Shown here: positions 9,283 through 18,003 of the stretch, one piece after another
Position numbering within the stretch: the stretch's first letter is position 1
How the letters are laid out: each line of letters starts with the position of its first letter
DNA from: a virus
Reading direction: 5' to 3' (one strand)
Virus record (IMG/VR): IMGVR_UViG_3300035698_009625
Coordinates: 1-46,494 of that record
Length of the DNA stretch: 46,494 nucleotides
The notes under the pieces: generated by a model
Database searches by the model: none
What the model was told of the DNA's origin: nothing
Seen by the model: the letters and a program-made list of their open reading frames with translations, nothing else
Program-made: the position numbers and the translations under genes

Positions 9283-10052
9283 ATGTTCTGATTGCAATTT
9301 CTACATGGAATTGTACTAAAATCTAATTTATAATGTTGATATCTTAACCATCTTGAAGCAATCCATATTTCTGATAATGTCTGTTTATTAGCATCTCCTA
9401 ATATTAATTTACCATCATAATCCATACAACAAGGAACTGCTTTTCCGTCCCATAGTATAGTAATAGCTCTTAATAAGGATATACAAGGTTTTCTTTCTCC
9501 TGTCTTTTCTATTTTATCGTGTTTATCTCCTCCCCAATTTTTAAATTCTCCATGAGTTACATATTTTCCCCATTTCTTTTTAAAGTCTTCAATTTCGTGT
9601 TGATTCTTTTCAACTCCTACCATTGAAACATATACTGGAAAAGGTGCTTTCTTAATTAAATCTTTAACATTTGCTTCAACTGTTTCAAAATTAGGACCTC
9701 TCATTATTTCTTTATGGGTTTCTTTAGTATTAGCATTAATACTACAACATACATAACGAATATTAGTATACTTAATTAATCTATCAACATCCATGAGCTC
9801 TGCATTTGTATAAATATATACTCTAGAATTCTGTTCTTTCATATAATCTAACCATTGCCATATTCTTGAAAATACAAATGGTTCGCCGTTTAAAAAGGGA
9901 ACTATTTCTGGATTATTAAATACTTTACTTTCTTTTATTATTTTGTAAAATAACTTATCACTCATTTCACCCTTCTGTCTTGTCATATCACTTCTTGGAC
10001 AAAATGTGCATTTAGCATTACATGCTGTTGAACTTTCAAATTGGATTTTCAT
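9279..10052 (-). CDS. Radical SAM enzyme with SPASM-type C-terminus
   Basis: 257 residues. CNAKCTFC (CxxxCxxC) near residue 12 binds the SAM-cleaving iron-sulfur cluster, and NGEPFVF follows as the GGEP-like motif. The C-terminal cysteines (KAVPCCMDYDG ... IPCRNCNQ) match the auxiliary-cluster SPASM region, which often modifies peptides or carbohydrates. The target is unknown. The ATGA overlap with the next gene suggests coupling. Confidence 0.85.
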   Translation of the reverse strand: MKIQFESSTACNAKCTFCPRSDMTRQKGEMSDKLFYKIIKESKVFNNPEIVPFLNGEPFVFSRIWQWLDYMKEQNSRVYIYTNAELMDVDRLIKYTNIRYVCCSINANTKETHKEIMRGPNFETVEANVKDLIKKAPFPVYVSMVGVEKNQHEIEDFKKKWGKYVTHGEFKNWGGDKHDKIEKTGERKPCISLLRAITILWDGKAVPCCMDYDGKLILGDANKQTLSEIWIASRWLRYQHYKLDFSTIPCRNCNQNI

Positions 10053-10054
10053 AA

Positions 10055-10843
10055 TTATTTAAATTTTCCACTATTAACTATCTCATTAAAATAATCTTCC
10101 CAAACATCTAACGAATATTTAAAGCATTGTTCATTGTTAGATGGATTTTCTGGTGTTCCGTTACTATGTGTTCTTGAGAAAGACCTGTGTTTATGGGCAT
10201 GCCATGTATTCTTATTAACCATTAACTTACCTCCTGCTTTCCATGTTTTAAATACCATTTCATGTGAATCTTGATATAATGGTCCATATCCTTCGGTTTG
10301 TAATTCTACTATAACTTTTTCCCACCATGATTTCTTCATAAACCAACAACTACCTTGCATAGCCATTGTCTCTTGTATTGGTTGTGAATCGTCTCCTGGC
10401 TTTTCTACCCCTGAAAATTTACGACCATCTCCAGCTCTACCTATTCTTAATGCCATATAATCTACTGGCTTTAATTCTTTCATTATTTCCCATTTTTTTG
10501 CATCTAAGAAATATCTTCTAGGTGTTACTATCCAATTATCCTCTATTGTTTCTAAAATAACTCTATCATATCCCTTTGCAAAGATTTGATGTTCATCTAC
10601 TCTCATTAAATATTCTCCTGTTGATATTCTAACTCCAGAATTAATAGCTTCTCTCATTCCAACATTTCCACCGAGATGAAGAATTTTAACTCTTGGGTCA
10701 TTTATTATAGGTGTATCTGGCCAGTAACCATCTAAAACTGGTATAATTTCAATCTCTCCTTCTGCATTCTCAATTAAGGAGTCTATCGTTTTATGTAAAA
10801 GCGGATCTTTATATGATGGTATTACTATGCTTAATTTAGTCAT
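10055..10843 (-). CDS. Family 2 glycosyltransferase
   Basis: 262 residues: LSIVIPSYKDPLL, IIPVLDGYWPD, GGNVGMREAINSG and the metal-binding MRVDEHQIF. The C-terminal HAHKHRSFSRTH is His-rich. It is closely similar in order of motifs to the protein at 11305, so the two are paralogues. The start overlaps the HNH gene upstream by 8 bp. Confidence 0.88.
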   Translation of the reverse strand: MTKLSIVIPSYKDPLLHKTIDSLIENAEGEIEIIPVLDGYWPDTPIINDPRVKILHLGGNVGMREAINSGVRISTGEYLMRVDEHQIFAKGYDRVILETIEDNWIVTPRRYFLDAKKWEIMKELKPVDYMALRIGRAGDGRKFSGVEKPGDDSQPIQETMAMQGSCWFMKKSWWEKVIVELQTEGYGPLYQDSHEMVFKTWKAGGKLMVNKNTWHAHKHRSFSRTHSNGTPENPSNNEQCFKYSLDVWEDYFNEIVNSGKFK

Positions 10844-11300
10844 AATTTATAAAATATTCAATCCAATAATCTCTATTGTAATTAGTCTTTACATGACAAC
10901 TTCTACAAAGAGTTATTAAATTGTCTGGGTTTAAGTTTTTTTTATTATAATCTATGTGATGTATATCTAATACTTTATGAAAACCAGTTAATTCATCTTG
11001 ATGTATTCCACATTCTTGACACATATACTTATCTCGTTTTCTAATACTATCTCTTAAATCATCTGTCCATTCTTGAGGATATAATTCAAAAGAAATTCCA
11101 CCTTTCCAATTTGCATTTCCTTCTTTCGAGTGAGATCTACTCATCTTTTGTTTAGTTACTTCTGAATGTTTTCTACCTAATGCTTTCTGTCTTAATTTTT
11201 CTCTAACCTCTAATCTTTTTGCCGGATTTTTATCACCCAACATTCGTTGTTGTTCTTTTTCTCTATGTGCTTTTGTTTGTTTATATCCTTTTTTAGGCAT
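10836..11300 (-). CDS. HNH homing endonuclease with NUMOD3 motif
   Basis: 154 residues. The NUMOD3-like segments (GDKNPAKRLEVREK, GRKHSEVTKQKMS) are followed by an HNH core (CQECGIHQDE, DIHHIDYNKKNLNPDNLITLCRSCH). The core is almost identical to that at 15152, and the NUMOD segment is shared with 5544. It again sits directly upstream of, and overlaps, a family 2 glycosyltransferase. Confidence 0.9.
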   Translation of the reverse strand: MPKKGYKQTKAHREKEQQRMLGDKNPAKRLEVREKLRQKALGRKHSEVTKQKMSRSHSKEGNANWKGGISFELYPQEWTDDLRDSIRKRDKYMCQECGIHQDELTGFHKVLDIHHIDYNKKNLNPDNLITLCRSCHVKTNYNRDYWIEYFINYD

Positions 11301-11304
11301 ATTA

Positions 11305-12180
11305 TTACAACTTATAATTATTCCATACTTCTTGCCAATTATTCGGCCAATTTTTTACCGGCCAAAACTTCTCTATCAACCACTCGAATTTATGAATCAT
11401 GTTAGGTTCTTTATTGTTTATCCAATGTTTTGATGACCAAGTACGGTTATCATGAGTATTTTTCTTATATTGTCTATAATATATTTTATTAATATAATGG
11501 TAATCTCGTTTACATAGATGAGCATACCAAGTTTTCTTATTAACTTTCATTGCTCCTCCTCCTAACCAATATTTCAATCCTATTTCTATATATTCTCCAC
11601 CAAAACGACCATATGTATTTTGACTATCATCTAAATAACCGACATGTTTCATATAGTATTTTCTATTAACCAACCAACAACTAGCTTGCATTGTTAGTAT
11701 ATCATCTATTAGATCAACTCTACGAAAATGATGTGATTTACTATAATCTGATTGGGCAAACATGCCATATCCATATTTCGAATCTACTGGAAAATTGAGA
11801 TAATGATAATCGATTACTGGTCTTGTATGATCTCTTGTAAAGGTAGGTTCATGTAATGAGTATTTTCTGGGTACTAATAACCAATTCTCTGCACAATTAT
11901 CACACATAATTTTATCGAAACCTTTTTCAATGATACAATGAGAATCTATTTTTGCTACAAATTCTCCTTTGGCTACTTCTAATCCTGCATTAATAGCTCC
12001 TCGTGTTCCTCGGTTAATATCATATTGAACAACATTAACCCGAGGATCCTTTTTAATATCTTGACGATAACCATCTAAAACTGGTATGATTTCAACTTCT
12101 CCTGTACAGTTTTCAAGAAGAGAATCAATAGTTTTTTGAAGTAAAGGATCCTTATAAGTAGGTATTATTATAGATAACAT
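11305..12180 (-). CDS. Family 2 glycosyltransferase
   Basis: About 291 residues from the ATG at 12180 (MLSIIIPTYKDPLLQ). A longer in-frame reading to 12291 would cross the Ser/Pro repeat of the upstream gene and is rejected. Motifs: IIPVLDGYRQD, NRGTRGAINAG, and AKIDSHCIIEKGFD as the acidic metal site. Trp/Tyr-rich C-terminus. Start lies 1 nt after the upstream stop codon. Confidence 0.87.
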   Translation of the reverse strand: MLSIIIPTYKDPLLQKTIDSLLENCTGEVEIIPVLDGYRQDIKKDPRVNVVQYDINRGTRGAINAGLEVAKGEFVAKIDSHCIIEKGFDKIMCDNCAENWLLVPRKYSLHEPTFTRDHTRPVIDYHYLNFPVDSKYGYGMFAQSDYSKSHHFRRVDLIDDILTMQASCWLVNRKYYMKHVGYLDDSQNTYGRFGGEYIEIGLKYWLGGGAMKVNKKTWYAHLCKRDYHYINKIYYRQYKKNTHDNRTWSSKHWINNKEPNMIHKFEWLIEKFWPVKNWPNNWQEVWNNYKL

Positions 12181-12181
12181 A

Positions 12182-13273
12182 CTACACAGACGGGCTAACA
12201 CTAGGTGATATCGAAGGACTAATCGATATTGAGATTGAAGGACTAATCGATACTGAGATTGAACTAGATATTGAAGGACTGAATGATGCACTAGGTGAAG
12301 TACTTGGACTGACTGATGGGCTGATTGAAACTGATACTGAAGGACTGACTGATAGACTAATTGAACTAGATACTGAAGGACTGACTGATAGACTAATTGA
12401 ACTAGATACTGATGGACTGATTGAACTAGATACTGATGGACTGATTGATGGACTCACTGAAGCACTTGGTGATTCAGATGGACTAATACTTACAGATACT
12501 GAAGGTGATACTGAAGTAGATATTGAAGGACTGATTGAAGGTGAAACACTAGGTTGTAATCCAGTCAATTCATACCAAGACATATTTATACTTCCTATTT
12601 GATTATCTGCTGTACCGGTTAATTTAACTTCGTATCTTGTATTTTGTTTTAAGATAATTTCATTTTCATTTCTAGTTATATCTGTACCAGCACCCACTAC
12701 TTCTGTCCAAAGAATTGTTCCAGTTGCAGTAGCTGTTGCATCAGTTGTTACACTACCAACGGTTGAAGTTAATTCAGCAATAACAGTAGAAATATTTGCT
12801 GAATTTCTATCTCTATTTATTGCTGCTGTATTAACTGAACCACTACCACCAAACGTACCGTTCTCTGTCAAAACAAATGTTGCTGCTACCGTTGAAGTAG
12901 CTAAGAATGTTGCATGTAATCGATTATCATTATTTGGAGTTGTAAAAGTCATTATCAAAACTGTGTCTCGAATATCTGCACCACTCGTTCCTACATTATA
13001 TGCATATCCTTGGTGACCTTGGTGATGAGAATAATCAATACCGATTAATGCTCTAGTTGTTCCATCTTGTCTTATTCGATGATAATTAGATCCATTCCAT
13101 CCCCAGATTTGACTACGATTTACTTGTTCTCCATCTGAGTTTCCTGTTGCTTTAACCGGACCGGCTGCATCTGTATCCCAAACATAATTTAAAACTTTTT
13201 TTGTTCCTATGTTATTAGTATTTTCATGTTCAACTCGTTGTATTTCTCTTTCTGTTGCGGCAAATTGTGACAT
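12182..13273 (-). CDS. Virion/tail-like protein with Ser-Pro repeat tail
   Basis: 363 residues. Residues 1-240 are a beta-rich, Thr/Asn/Gly-rich domain (IWGWNGSNYHRI, GIDYSHHQGHQGYAY, ATATATGTILWTE) typical of phage surface or fibre proteins. From ~240 to the end it is almost only S, P, V and I in SPSVS/SPSIS units. The tail may be an extended stalk or a dense O-glycosylation target, which would fit the surrounding glycosyltransferases (inference). No close family is recognised. Confidence 0.7.
   Translation of the reverse strand: MSQFAATEREIQRVEHENTNNIGTKKVLNYVWDTDAAGPVKATGNSDGEQVNRSQIWGWNGSNYHRIRQDGTTRALIGIDYSHHQGHQGYAYNVGTSGADIRDTVLIMTFTTPNNDNRLHATFLATSTVAATFVLTENGTFGGSGSVNTAAINRDRNSANISTVIAELTSTVGSVTTDATATATGTILWTEVVGAGTDITRNENEIILKQNTRYEVKLTGTADNQIGSINMSWYELTGLQPSVSPSISPSISTSVSPSVSVSISPSESPSASVSPSISPSVSSSISPSVSSSISLSVSPSVSSSISLSVSPSVSVSISPSVSPSTSPSASFSPSISSSISVSISPSISISISPSISPSVSPSV
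12185..12550. repeat. Short tandem repeats encoding the Ser-Pro tail
   Basis: Repeating units such as GGACTGATTGAACTAGATACTGA and shorter variants occur many times in tandem on the plus strand, in multiples of three, and translate on the minus strand as SPSVS/SPSIS. Such arrays expand and contract easily, so length variation between relatives is expected. Confidence 0.8.
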
Positions 13274-13274
13274 A

Positions 13275-13436
13275 TTATTTTGTTAATGCGGCTTTTTTAA
13301 GATCTTTTATAATCATATTAAAAGCTGCATCAATGTTTTTATATTTTCTGAGATATTGTTTAAAAAGCATCCTAAATTTTTCAGGATCAAATTGTACATA
13401 TATTCTATCGTCATCATATATTATTGCTATACGCAT
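13275..13436 (-). CDS. Small hypothetical protein
   Basis: 53 residues, MRIAIIYDDDRIYVQF followed by a basic helical half ending KKAALTK. Not recognised. The stop lies 1 nt before the start of the Ser-Pro gene, so it is cotranslated within the tail-like block. The leader carries AAAAGGGAATTTCACT before the ATG, and a TAAAGGTCG motif lies about 50 nt upstream. Confidence 0.6.
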   Translation of the reverse strand: MRIAIIYDDDRIYVQFDPEKFRMLFKQYLRKYKNIDAAFNMIIKDLKKAALTK

Positions 13437-13514
13437 AGTGAAATTCCCTTTTACTTAATTTGTTCTTTTTTAACATTCCCGATCCGACCTTTATAATTTT
13501 TATTATTCATATTT

Positions 13515-14222
13515 CTACTCATAATCTTCCATTCCAGTAGAACTCATCATTTGATATTTTCGTCCCTGGACTCGTTGACCATAAAACCTTTTCATTCTAG
13601 AAATATTCTTTTCTAATTTAGATTCCATTTTTTCAGATTGATCATTCATTTCATATTTATCAAAATAATCCATAGCTGCACCATAGACTAAACCTCGTTG
13701 AAATGCCTCTGCTATATTTGGTGTATCTGTATCTGTTGTAAAACTAGTAATATCGTTGTCATTTGTATCCTGTCCAACGTTTTCTTCTACATACCATATT
13801 TTAACTCCAGCAGTTACACCCGTAATAGTTCCTGAATAAATGAATATACTTCTATCGCCTACGTCAACGTACGGTGTATCATTATCAAAATTGTCAACAA
13901 TATCTGTTTCTGAAGCAATAGGTAATGCAGTTTCATTTGGATCGAAGAATGTTGCATTTTTCCAATTGGTCCCATCTAACTTTAATTGGACCTTTTTAAT
14001 AGTCAATAACGCAGAAGGGAAAATGTATTCTCTTTGATTAGCTGCTAAATCGGCAGTTGCTGTTTCAAATTGAAAATCCCAACCATCCATTGCATCTTTA
14101 ATTTCTGTAGTTAATAAATGTGCCCAACGGGTTGCGTTTGCAGACATGTCATCATCACTATACTCTGTAGTAGTTGTATTGGTCAAAAAATTAATTTGAT
14201 CATGTATTATACTTAGTTGCAT
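13515..14222 (-). CDS. Probable head-tail adaptor/connector protein
   Basis: 235 residues. The pattern of a helical N-terminus with a W-x-x-x-L segment (TRWAHLLTTEI, DGWDFQF), a central beta part (QREYIFPSALLTIKKVQL, VKIWYVEE) and a helical C-terminus with Met/Lys-rich helices resembles phage adaptor proteins that sit under the portal. The assignment is by overall pattern, not by a catalytic motif. AAGGGGTT precedes the ATG. Confidence 0.5.
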   Translation of the reverse strand: MQLSIIHDQINFLTNTTTTEYSDDDMSANATRWAHLLTTEIKDAMDGWDFQFETATADLAANQREYIFPSALLTIKKVQLKLDGTNWKNATFFDPNETALPIASETDIVDNFDNDTPYVDVGDRSIFIYSGTITGVTAGVKIWYVEENVGQDTNDNDITSFTTDTDTPNIAEAFQRGLVYGAAMDYFDKYEMNDQSEKMESKLEKNISRMKRFYGQRVQGRKYQMMSSTGMEDYE

Positions 14223-14226
14223 GTTT

Positions 14227-14496
14227 TTAACCCCTTGTAATTAGATATGTTATTAAACTTAAAAGTAAACCAAATAAACCAGTTATCAACCAACTTGGTC
14301 TTGAATTTAATTTTGCTTTTATTTCTGATACATCGTCTTTAATAATTTTAATTTCCCCTTTGATTTCAGTCTTAAAATGTTCAAAATGATTATTGCAAAA
14401 TAAATCGAAAGTATCTTTTAAATTTTTAATCTGTACTTCTACCCGTGTTAATCTTTGGTAAAAATCTTGTGAATTATTTTCTTTTTTGTCATTCAT
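14227..14496 (-). CDS. XhlA-like coiled-coil membrane protein (possible lysis/holin accessory)
   Basis: About 89 residues from the ATG at 14496. A long coiled coil (LTRVEVQIKNLKDTF ... IKDDVSEIKAKL) ends in a single C-terminal membrane segment (LITGLFGLLLSLITYLI). This is the layout of haemolysin XhlA-type phage proteins. A role in lysis or membrane attachment is inferred; no endolysin is seen nearby. Confidence 0.55.
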   Translation of the reverse strand: MNDKKENNSQDFYQRLTRVEVQIKNLKDTFDLFCNNHFEHFKTEIKGEIKIIKDDVSEIKAKLNSRPSWLITGLFGLLLSLITYLITRG

Positions 14497-14501
14497 ATTT
14501 T

Positions 14502-15143
14502 TTAATCTAACATAGGAAGAATCTTCCATTTGTCAAAATATTTTTTTTCATTTATTGGATATAGTTTTGAAACTGCACTGACTTTGTCACAAGTAGCTCT
14601 AGAATAGTGTTCTACTTTACTTTCTTGAGAACATTTAAGTAAATATCCTTTACTTTTAGCTCTCATGTAAAAATCAGTATCTTCAAAGTTGGCTATACCG
14701 TAAGATTCATCAATACGACCTAATTCATTGAATAAATCTAATCGAATGATCCAGCAGAATCCTGCCAATCTTTCGAAGTAGTCATCATCTTCTTTATTTT
14801 TACTTAAAGGAAATGCAACTGCCACTTCTTTATCTTTTAAAATTTTAATTAAATCTTCTTTCCAATTCTTAAGTACCTTAACATCATTATCCATAAAACA
14901 AACATGTTCTCCATTTGCTAATTTAGCTCCTTGATTCCATGCCGATCCATTACCGTTATTTTCTGCATTTGCTACATATATATCTGATAACTTTTTAAAT
15001 TTCTCTGTTTCTTCTGTTGGTTTATTATCGATTATAATAATTTCATAATCGTTCGTGTGTTTACGAATGCTCTTTAGACAGTCATAAGTTAGTTTCATTA
15101 ACTTATTGTCCAGTATGTAAATTGGAATCACTATACTTAACAT
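14502..15143 (-). CDS. Family 2 glycosyltransferase
   Basis: 213 residues: LSIVIPIYILD, IIIIDNKPTEE, GNGSAWNQGAK, and FMDNDVKVLKNW as the acidic metal site, then GRIDESYGIANFEDTDFYMRAKSKG, the classic GT2 acceptor segment. An HNH gene lies 8 bp upstream, repeating the HNH-glycosyltransferase pairing. Confidence 0.88.
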   Translation of the reverse strand: MLSIVIPIYILDNKLMKLTYDCLKSIRKHTNDYEIIIIDNKPTEETEKFKKLSDIYVANAENNGNGSAWNQGAKLANGEHVCFMDNDVKVLKNWKEDLIKILKDKEVAVAFPLSKNKEDDDYFERLAGFCWIIRLDLFNELGRIDESYGIANFEDTDFYMRAKSKGYLLKCSQESKVEHYSRATCDKVSAVSKLYPINEKKYFDKWKILPMLD

Positions 15144-15151
15144 TTCTTTTT

Positions 15152-15526
15152 TTAAAAATAATTAATCCAATATTCTCTATTATAGTTTGTCTTTATATGA
15201 CAACTTCTACAAAGAGTTATTAAATTTTTTGGATTTAAGTTTTTTTTATTATAATCAATATGATGAATATCTAATCTTTTATGGAAACCACGTAATTCAT
15301 CTTGATGTATTCCACATTCTTGGCAGATATATTTATCTCTTTTTCTAATACCATCTTTTAAATCATCTGTCCAATCAATTCCATATAATTCAAATGAACT
15401 TCCATCATTCCAATTGATATTTTTATCACCCTTTTTAAATCCATTTTGACCTTTATAATTAGAAGTATCCTCAATTTTCCAACGTTTTCCAAACATAGGA
15501 CAATCTTTTCCGAATTTTCCTTTCAT
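15152..15526 (-). CDS. HNH homing endonuclease (N-terminally reduced)
   Basis: 124 residues: FGKRWKIED and NINWNDGSSFELYG, then the HNH core CQECGIHQDE, DIHHIDYNKKNLNPKNLITLCRSCH. Compared with its paralogues it lacks the N-terminal NUMOD3 repeats. A separate short ORF just upstream (15541-15639) encodes a NUMOD-like piece, so this copy looks split or decaying, although the nuclease core is intact. Confidence 0.85.
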   Translation of the reverse strand: MKGKFGKDCPMFGKRWKIEDTSNYKGQNGFKKGDKNINWNDGSSFELYGIDWTDDLKDGIRKRDKYICQECGIHQDELRGFHKRLDIHHIDYNKKNLNPKNLITLCRSCHIKTNYNREYWINYF

Positions 15527-15540
15527 ATAATTATTATTAC

Positions 15541-15639
15541 CTATTTTCTTTTAGTTATTTCTGAAAGTTTTCTTCCTTTTAGTTTTTGACTAATTTTGTT
15601 AGCTCGTTCTATTGAATTGTTAAATATTCCTTTAGGCAT
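15541..15639 (-). pseudogene. Remnant of HNH N-terminal NUMOD3 region
   Basis: 32-codon ORF, MPKGIFNNS ... KLKGRKLSEITKRK, ending in TAG 15 nt before the start of the HNH gene. MPKG and GRKLSE match the start and NUMOD3 motif of the intact paralogues at 5544 and 10836. It is best read as the detached N-terminal part of the downstream HNH gene. Confidence 0.55.
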
Positions 15640-15715
15640 AATTTTCCTTTTTCCTTTTTCGTATTCGACGCTTCTTATGTTTATTCTTATGATTTTTCTT
15701 TTTTATTTTACCCAT
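15632..15715 (-). CDS. Very small basic ORF
   Basis: 27 codons, nearly all Lys/Arg/His/Asn (MGKIKKKNHKNK ...). It overlaps the radical SAM gene stop by 8 bp and the HNH remnant start by 8 bp. It may be a real tiny gene or a low-complexity fragment; I see no family. Confidence 0.25.
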   Translation of the reverse strand: MGKIKKKNHKNKHKKRRIRKRKKENYA

Positions 15716-16271
15716 TTATTTGTTGTGATTTTTCACAATATCTACATAAACTAAAAGGTGGTTTTCTATTTAGTTTATTATACGATGTTTTTAATAAATT
15801 CCCTAACTTATGTTTTAAACTGTAATCCATACAACATAAATATACATCTCCATTTGGCATCATAACATTATTGTTATAATTTGTAGGACATTTAAGTATT
15901 CTATCCTTTTTCTTTACTTTAAATAAATTACCTGCTCTTGAAACTGGATCTTTAATAGAATTAGCAATGTGATAATATTCTTTGTAGAAACGTACACCTT
16001 CTGGAAAAATATTAGTTGTAGTAAATAATGCAACTTTATAATTTAACTTATCTACATGTTTCATCATTTTAATAGCATCTGGATTTTGATGTGGTTCACA
16101 TATTCCTGAAAAGTGTATTGCTACATCTAATGGTACGTTTTTAATTACCCTTTTAAAAAGTTCTAATGTCAATATTGGAATTCCCTTATATGCCTTTTTT
16201 AATTTATCTTGTGGGCAATATTTACATTTATTTTTACATGGAACTGCAACCGTTATTTCGAGAGTTTGCAT
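15708..16271 (-). CDS. Radical SAM enzyme
   Basis: 187 residues. CKNKCKYC (CxxxCxxC) near residue 12 binds the 4Fe-4S cluster, FSGICEPHQNP replaces the usual GGEP motif, and the C-terminus has CPTNY, LCCMDY and SLCRYCEKS cysteines for auxiliary clusters. Shorter than the radical SAM protein at 9279 but of the same general type. It overlaps the upstream glycosyltransferase by 19 bp. Confidence 0.82.
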   Translation of the reverse strand: MQTLEITVAVPCKNKCKYCPQDKLKKAYKGIPILTLELFKRVIKNVPLDVAIHFSGICEPHQNPDAIKMMKHVDKLNYKVALFTTTNIFPEGVRFYKEYYHIANSIKDPVSRAGNLFKVKKKDRILKCPTNYNNNVMMPNGDVYLCCMDYSLKHKLGNLLKTSYNKLNRKPPFSLCRYCEKSQQING

Positions 16272-17173
16272 AATTTCATTATATCCTGTATTCTATTTAC
16301 ATATGTATGATATTTACGAGAATGTTCCAATCCTTTTATTCGTATTTCTTCTCGTTCTTCTGGATGTTCTAAATAATAATCTTTGAGTTTTATAAATTCT
16401 TCAACTGTATCAAAATATATTTTACCAACTCCATTTGGGTACAATTCTTCACAACCAGGAAATCGTTTACATAAACTAAATCCACCACAATTACCTATTA
16501 CATAATATCTACTAGATGTATATTTGTTAGCATACCATACTGCAGAAATATCTAAACAAATTTTTGCTGAACCATATATTTTTGGCATATCTCTGTATAT
16601 TGACGTTCTTGCATTTGGTTCTCTTTCATTAATAACTGTAACATTTGTTCTATTGGTTATTTCCTTTATCAAATTACCTCTAGGTTTTAATCCACCACTA
16701 TCAGATATATTACCAACAAATACGATATCATTATCATATTTTAAATCGAATTGTATTTCATCGACTGGTGTTCCAGCTTGCCCTATGAAATGTGGTTCAA
16801 TTCCTATATTCTTTTTCCAATGTTCTTTTTGAAAATCATTAGAAACAAACATATGATCGATATACTTTTTCAAATCTACAACTAATACATCACCAATATT
16901 CTCATCGGCATAATCTCCATACCAAAATGCAATTTTTCCATTTGTAACTTCTCTTATTTCTTTATAATAATTTTGGTAAAAAGCATTCGTTAATCCATAT
17001 ATCAATAAATCGGGTTGATAATTACGAACTTCATTAATTATTTGTTCCTTATTAAAATATCTTACATCGATTTCGTAATACTCAATATCTAGTTTTTCCA
17101 TTGCCTGTCTTATACCACTCCAATGGGTACAATCTGGTTCACTTCGTTGTGCTGCTAATAGTGCTATTTTCAT
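16253..17173 (-). CDS. GT-B glycosyltransferase (CgeB/Glyco_trans_1_2-like)
   Basis: 306 residues. The N-terminal half is a Rossmann-like domain (MKIALLAAQRS, PDLLIYGLTNAF, IAFWYGDYADE). The C-terminal half has DIVFVGNISDSGG and a SRYYVIGNCGGFSLC segment near the nucleotide-sugar site, then EEREEIRIKGLEHSRKYHTY, as in CgeB-type enzymes. Donor and acceptor unknown. Confidence 0.8.
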   Translation of the reverse strand: MKIALLAAQRSEPDCTHWSGIRQAMEKLDIEYYEIDVRYFNKEQIINEVRNYQPDLLIYGLTNAFYQNYYKEIREVTNGKIAFWYGDYADENIGDVLVVDLKKYIDHMFVSNDFQKEHWKKNIGIEPHFIGQAGTPVDEIQFDLKYDNDIVFVGNISDSGGLKPRGNLIKEITNRTNVTVINEREPNARTSIYRDMPKIYGSAKICLDISAVWYANKYTSSRYYVIGNCGGFSLCKRFPGCEELYPNGVGKIYFDTVEEFIKLKDYYLEHPEEREEIRIKGLEHSRKYHTYVNRIQDIMKLCKLSK

Positions 17174-17187
17174 TATATATTAAAAAA

Positions 17188-17637
17188 TTATTTAACTGGA
17201 TTCATTCCAAAATTTATAATTCCACTTTCATTAATTTTTGCTACAACATTTGTCCAAGGTAAAAATCCATATTGACGACCGAATTGATCCCATTCTACTG
17301 CATTTATATCAAAATATTTAAAAGTTTCTTTTACGAACCATCTTCTATCCCAAGGATCTAATCCAAAAACTCTTTTATCATTACTCGGTACTTGACCTAT
17401 TAACATTCCTTTATCGTTAATGACTCTATGAAATTCATTTAATATGAACCTAAAAGTTTCATTTTTTTCAAATTGTTCTAATACACCATTAGCTACTATT
17501 TCATCTATTGAATTATCCTTTTCCTTTATACCCACAGATATGTCATAATATTCATCTGCTGTAATTTTCTTTGATATATCAATGTTTTTATATCCTGTTC
17601 TATAATCTTTTCCGCATCCTATATTTAATTTAATCAT
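17188..17637 (-). CDS. SAM-dependent methyltransferase
   Basis: 149 residues: IKLNIGCGKDYRTGYKNIDI (SAM motif I and II), IVANGVLEQF and a FHRVINDKGMLIGQVPS segment, the usual class I order in short form. Similar at the N-terminus to the methyltransferase half of 2711-3742. It overlaps the APS-kinase-like gene by 4 bp (ATGA). Confidence 0.8.
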   Translation of the reverse strand: MIKLNIGCGKDYRTGYKNIDISKKITADEYYDISVGIKEKDNSIDEIVANGVLEQFEKNETFRFILNEFHRVINDKGMLIGQVPSNDKRVFGLDPWDRRWFVKETFKYFDINAVEWDQFGRQYGFLPWTNVVAKINESGIINFGMNPVK

Positions 17638-17999
17638 TTTTTAAAATAATATTTATCGTTTTCATATTCATAAGGATAATCTTTATGTTTCTTACCACCA
17701 CTTAGATATATGAAACTACAATTGGTTATTGATTGAACCTCTTCTCTTAATTTTTTATAAGGGCATATTACTGAAACTATTACATTATATCCTTGTTTTT
17801 CAAATTTTTTAGCTATTTTTGCTATTCTTAAATTATTCTCTCTTCGATCCTTTTTACTAAATCCCAACTTGGACATTCCACAACTTGACCACCAACTTCT
17901 CACCTCATCACCATCAAGTATAATAGTTCCGGAAATTCTCATTTGATTAGCTAATGTAGTTTTTCCTGAACCTGATTGTCCTGTAATCCATATAATCAT
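17634..17999 (-). CDS. APS-kinase-like protein (CysC family)
   Basis: 121 residues with Walker A GQSGSGKTTLA, IILDGDEVR, and FSKKDRRENNLRIAKIAK, the set of motifs typical of adenylylsulfate kinase, which turns APS into the sulfate donor PAPS. It is shorter than usual cellular CysC (about 175-200 residues), mainly at the C-terminus. Its position next to two sulfotransferase-like genes supports a PAPS-making role; a related polynucleotide or sugar kinase is the alternative. Confidence 0.72.
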   Translation of the reverse strand: MIIWITGQSGSGKTTLANQMRISGTIILDGDEVRSWWSSCGMSKLGFSKKDRRENNLRIAKIAKKFEKQGYNVIVSVICPYKKLREEVQSITNCSFIYLSGGKKHKDYPYEYENDKYYFKK

Positions 18000-18003
18000 A
18001 ATT

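Noticed and set aside
12181-12291. N-terminal extension of the glycosyltransferase at 11305
   Set aside because: It only reads the Ser-Pro repeat in another frame; the family 2 motif begins at the ATG at 12180.
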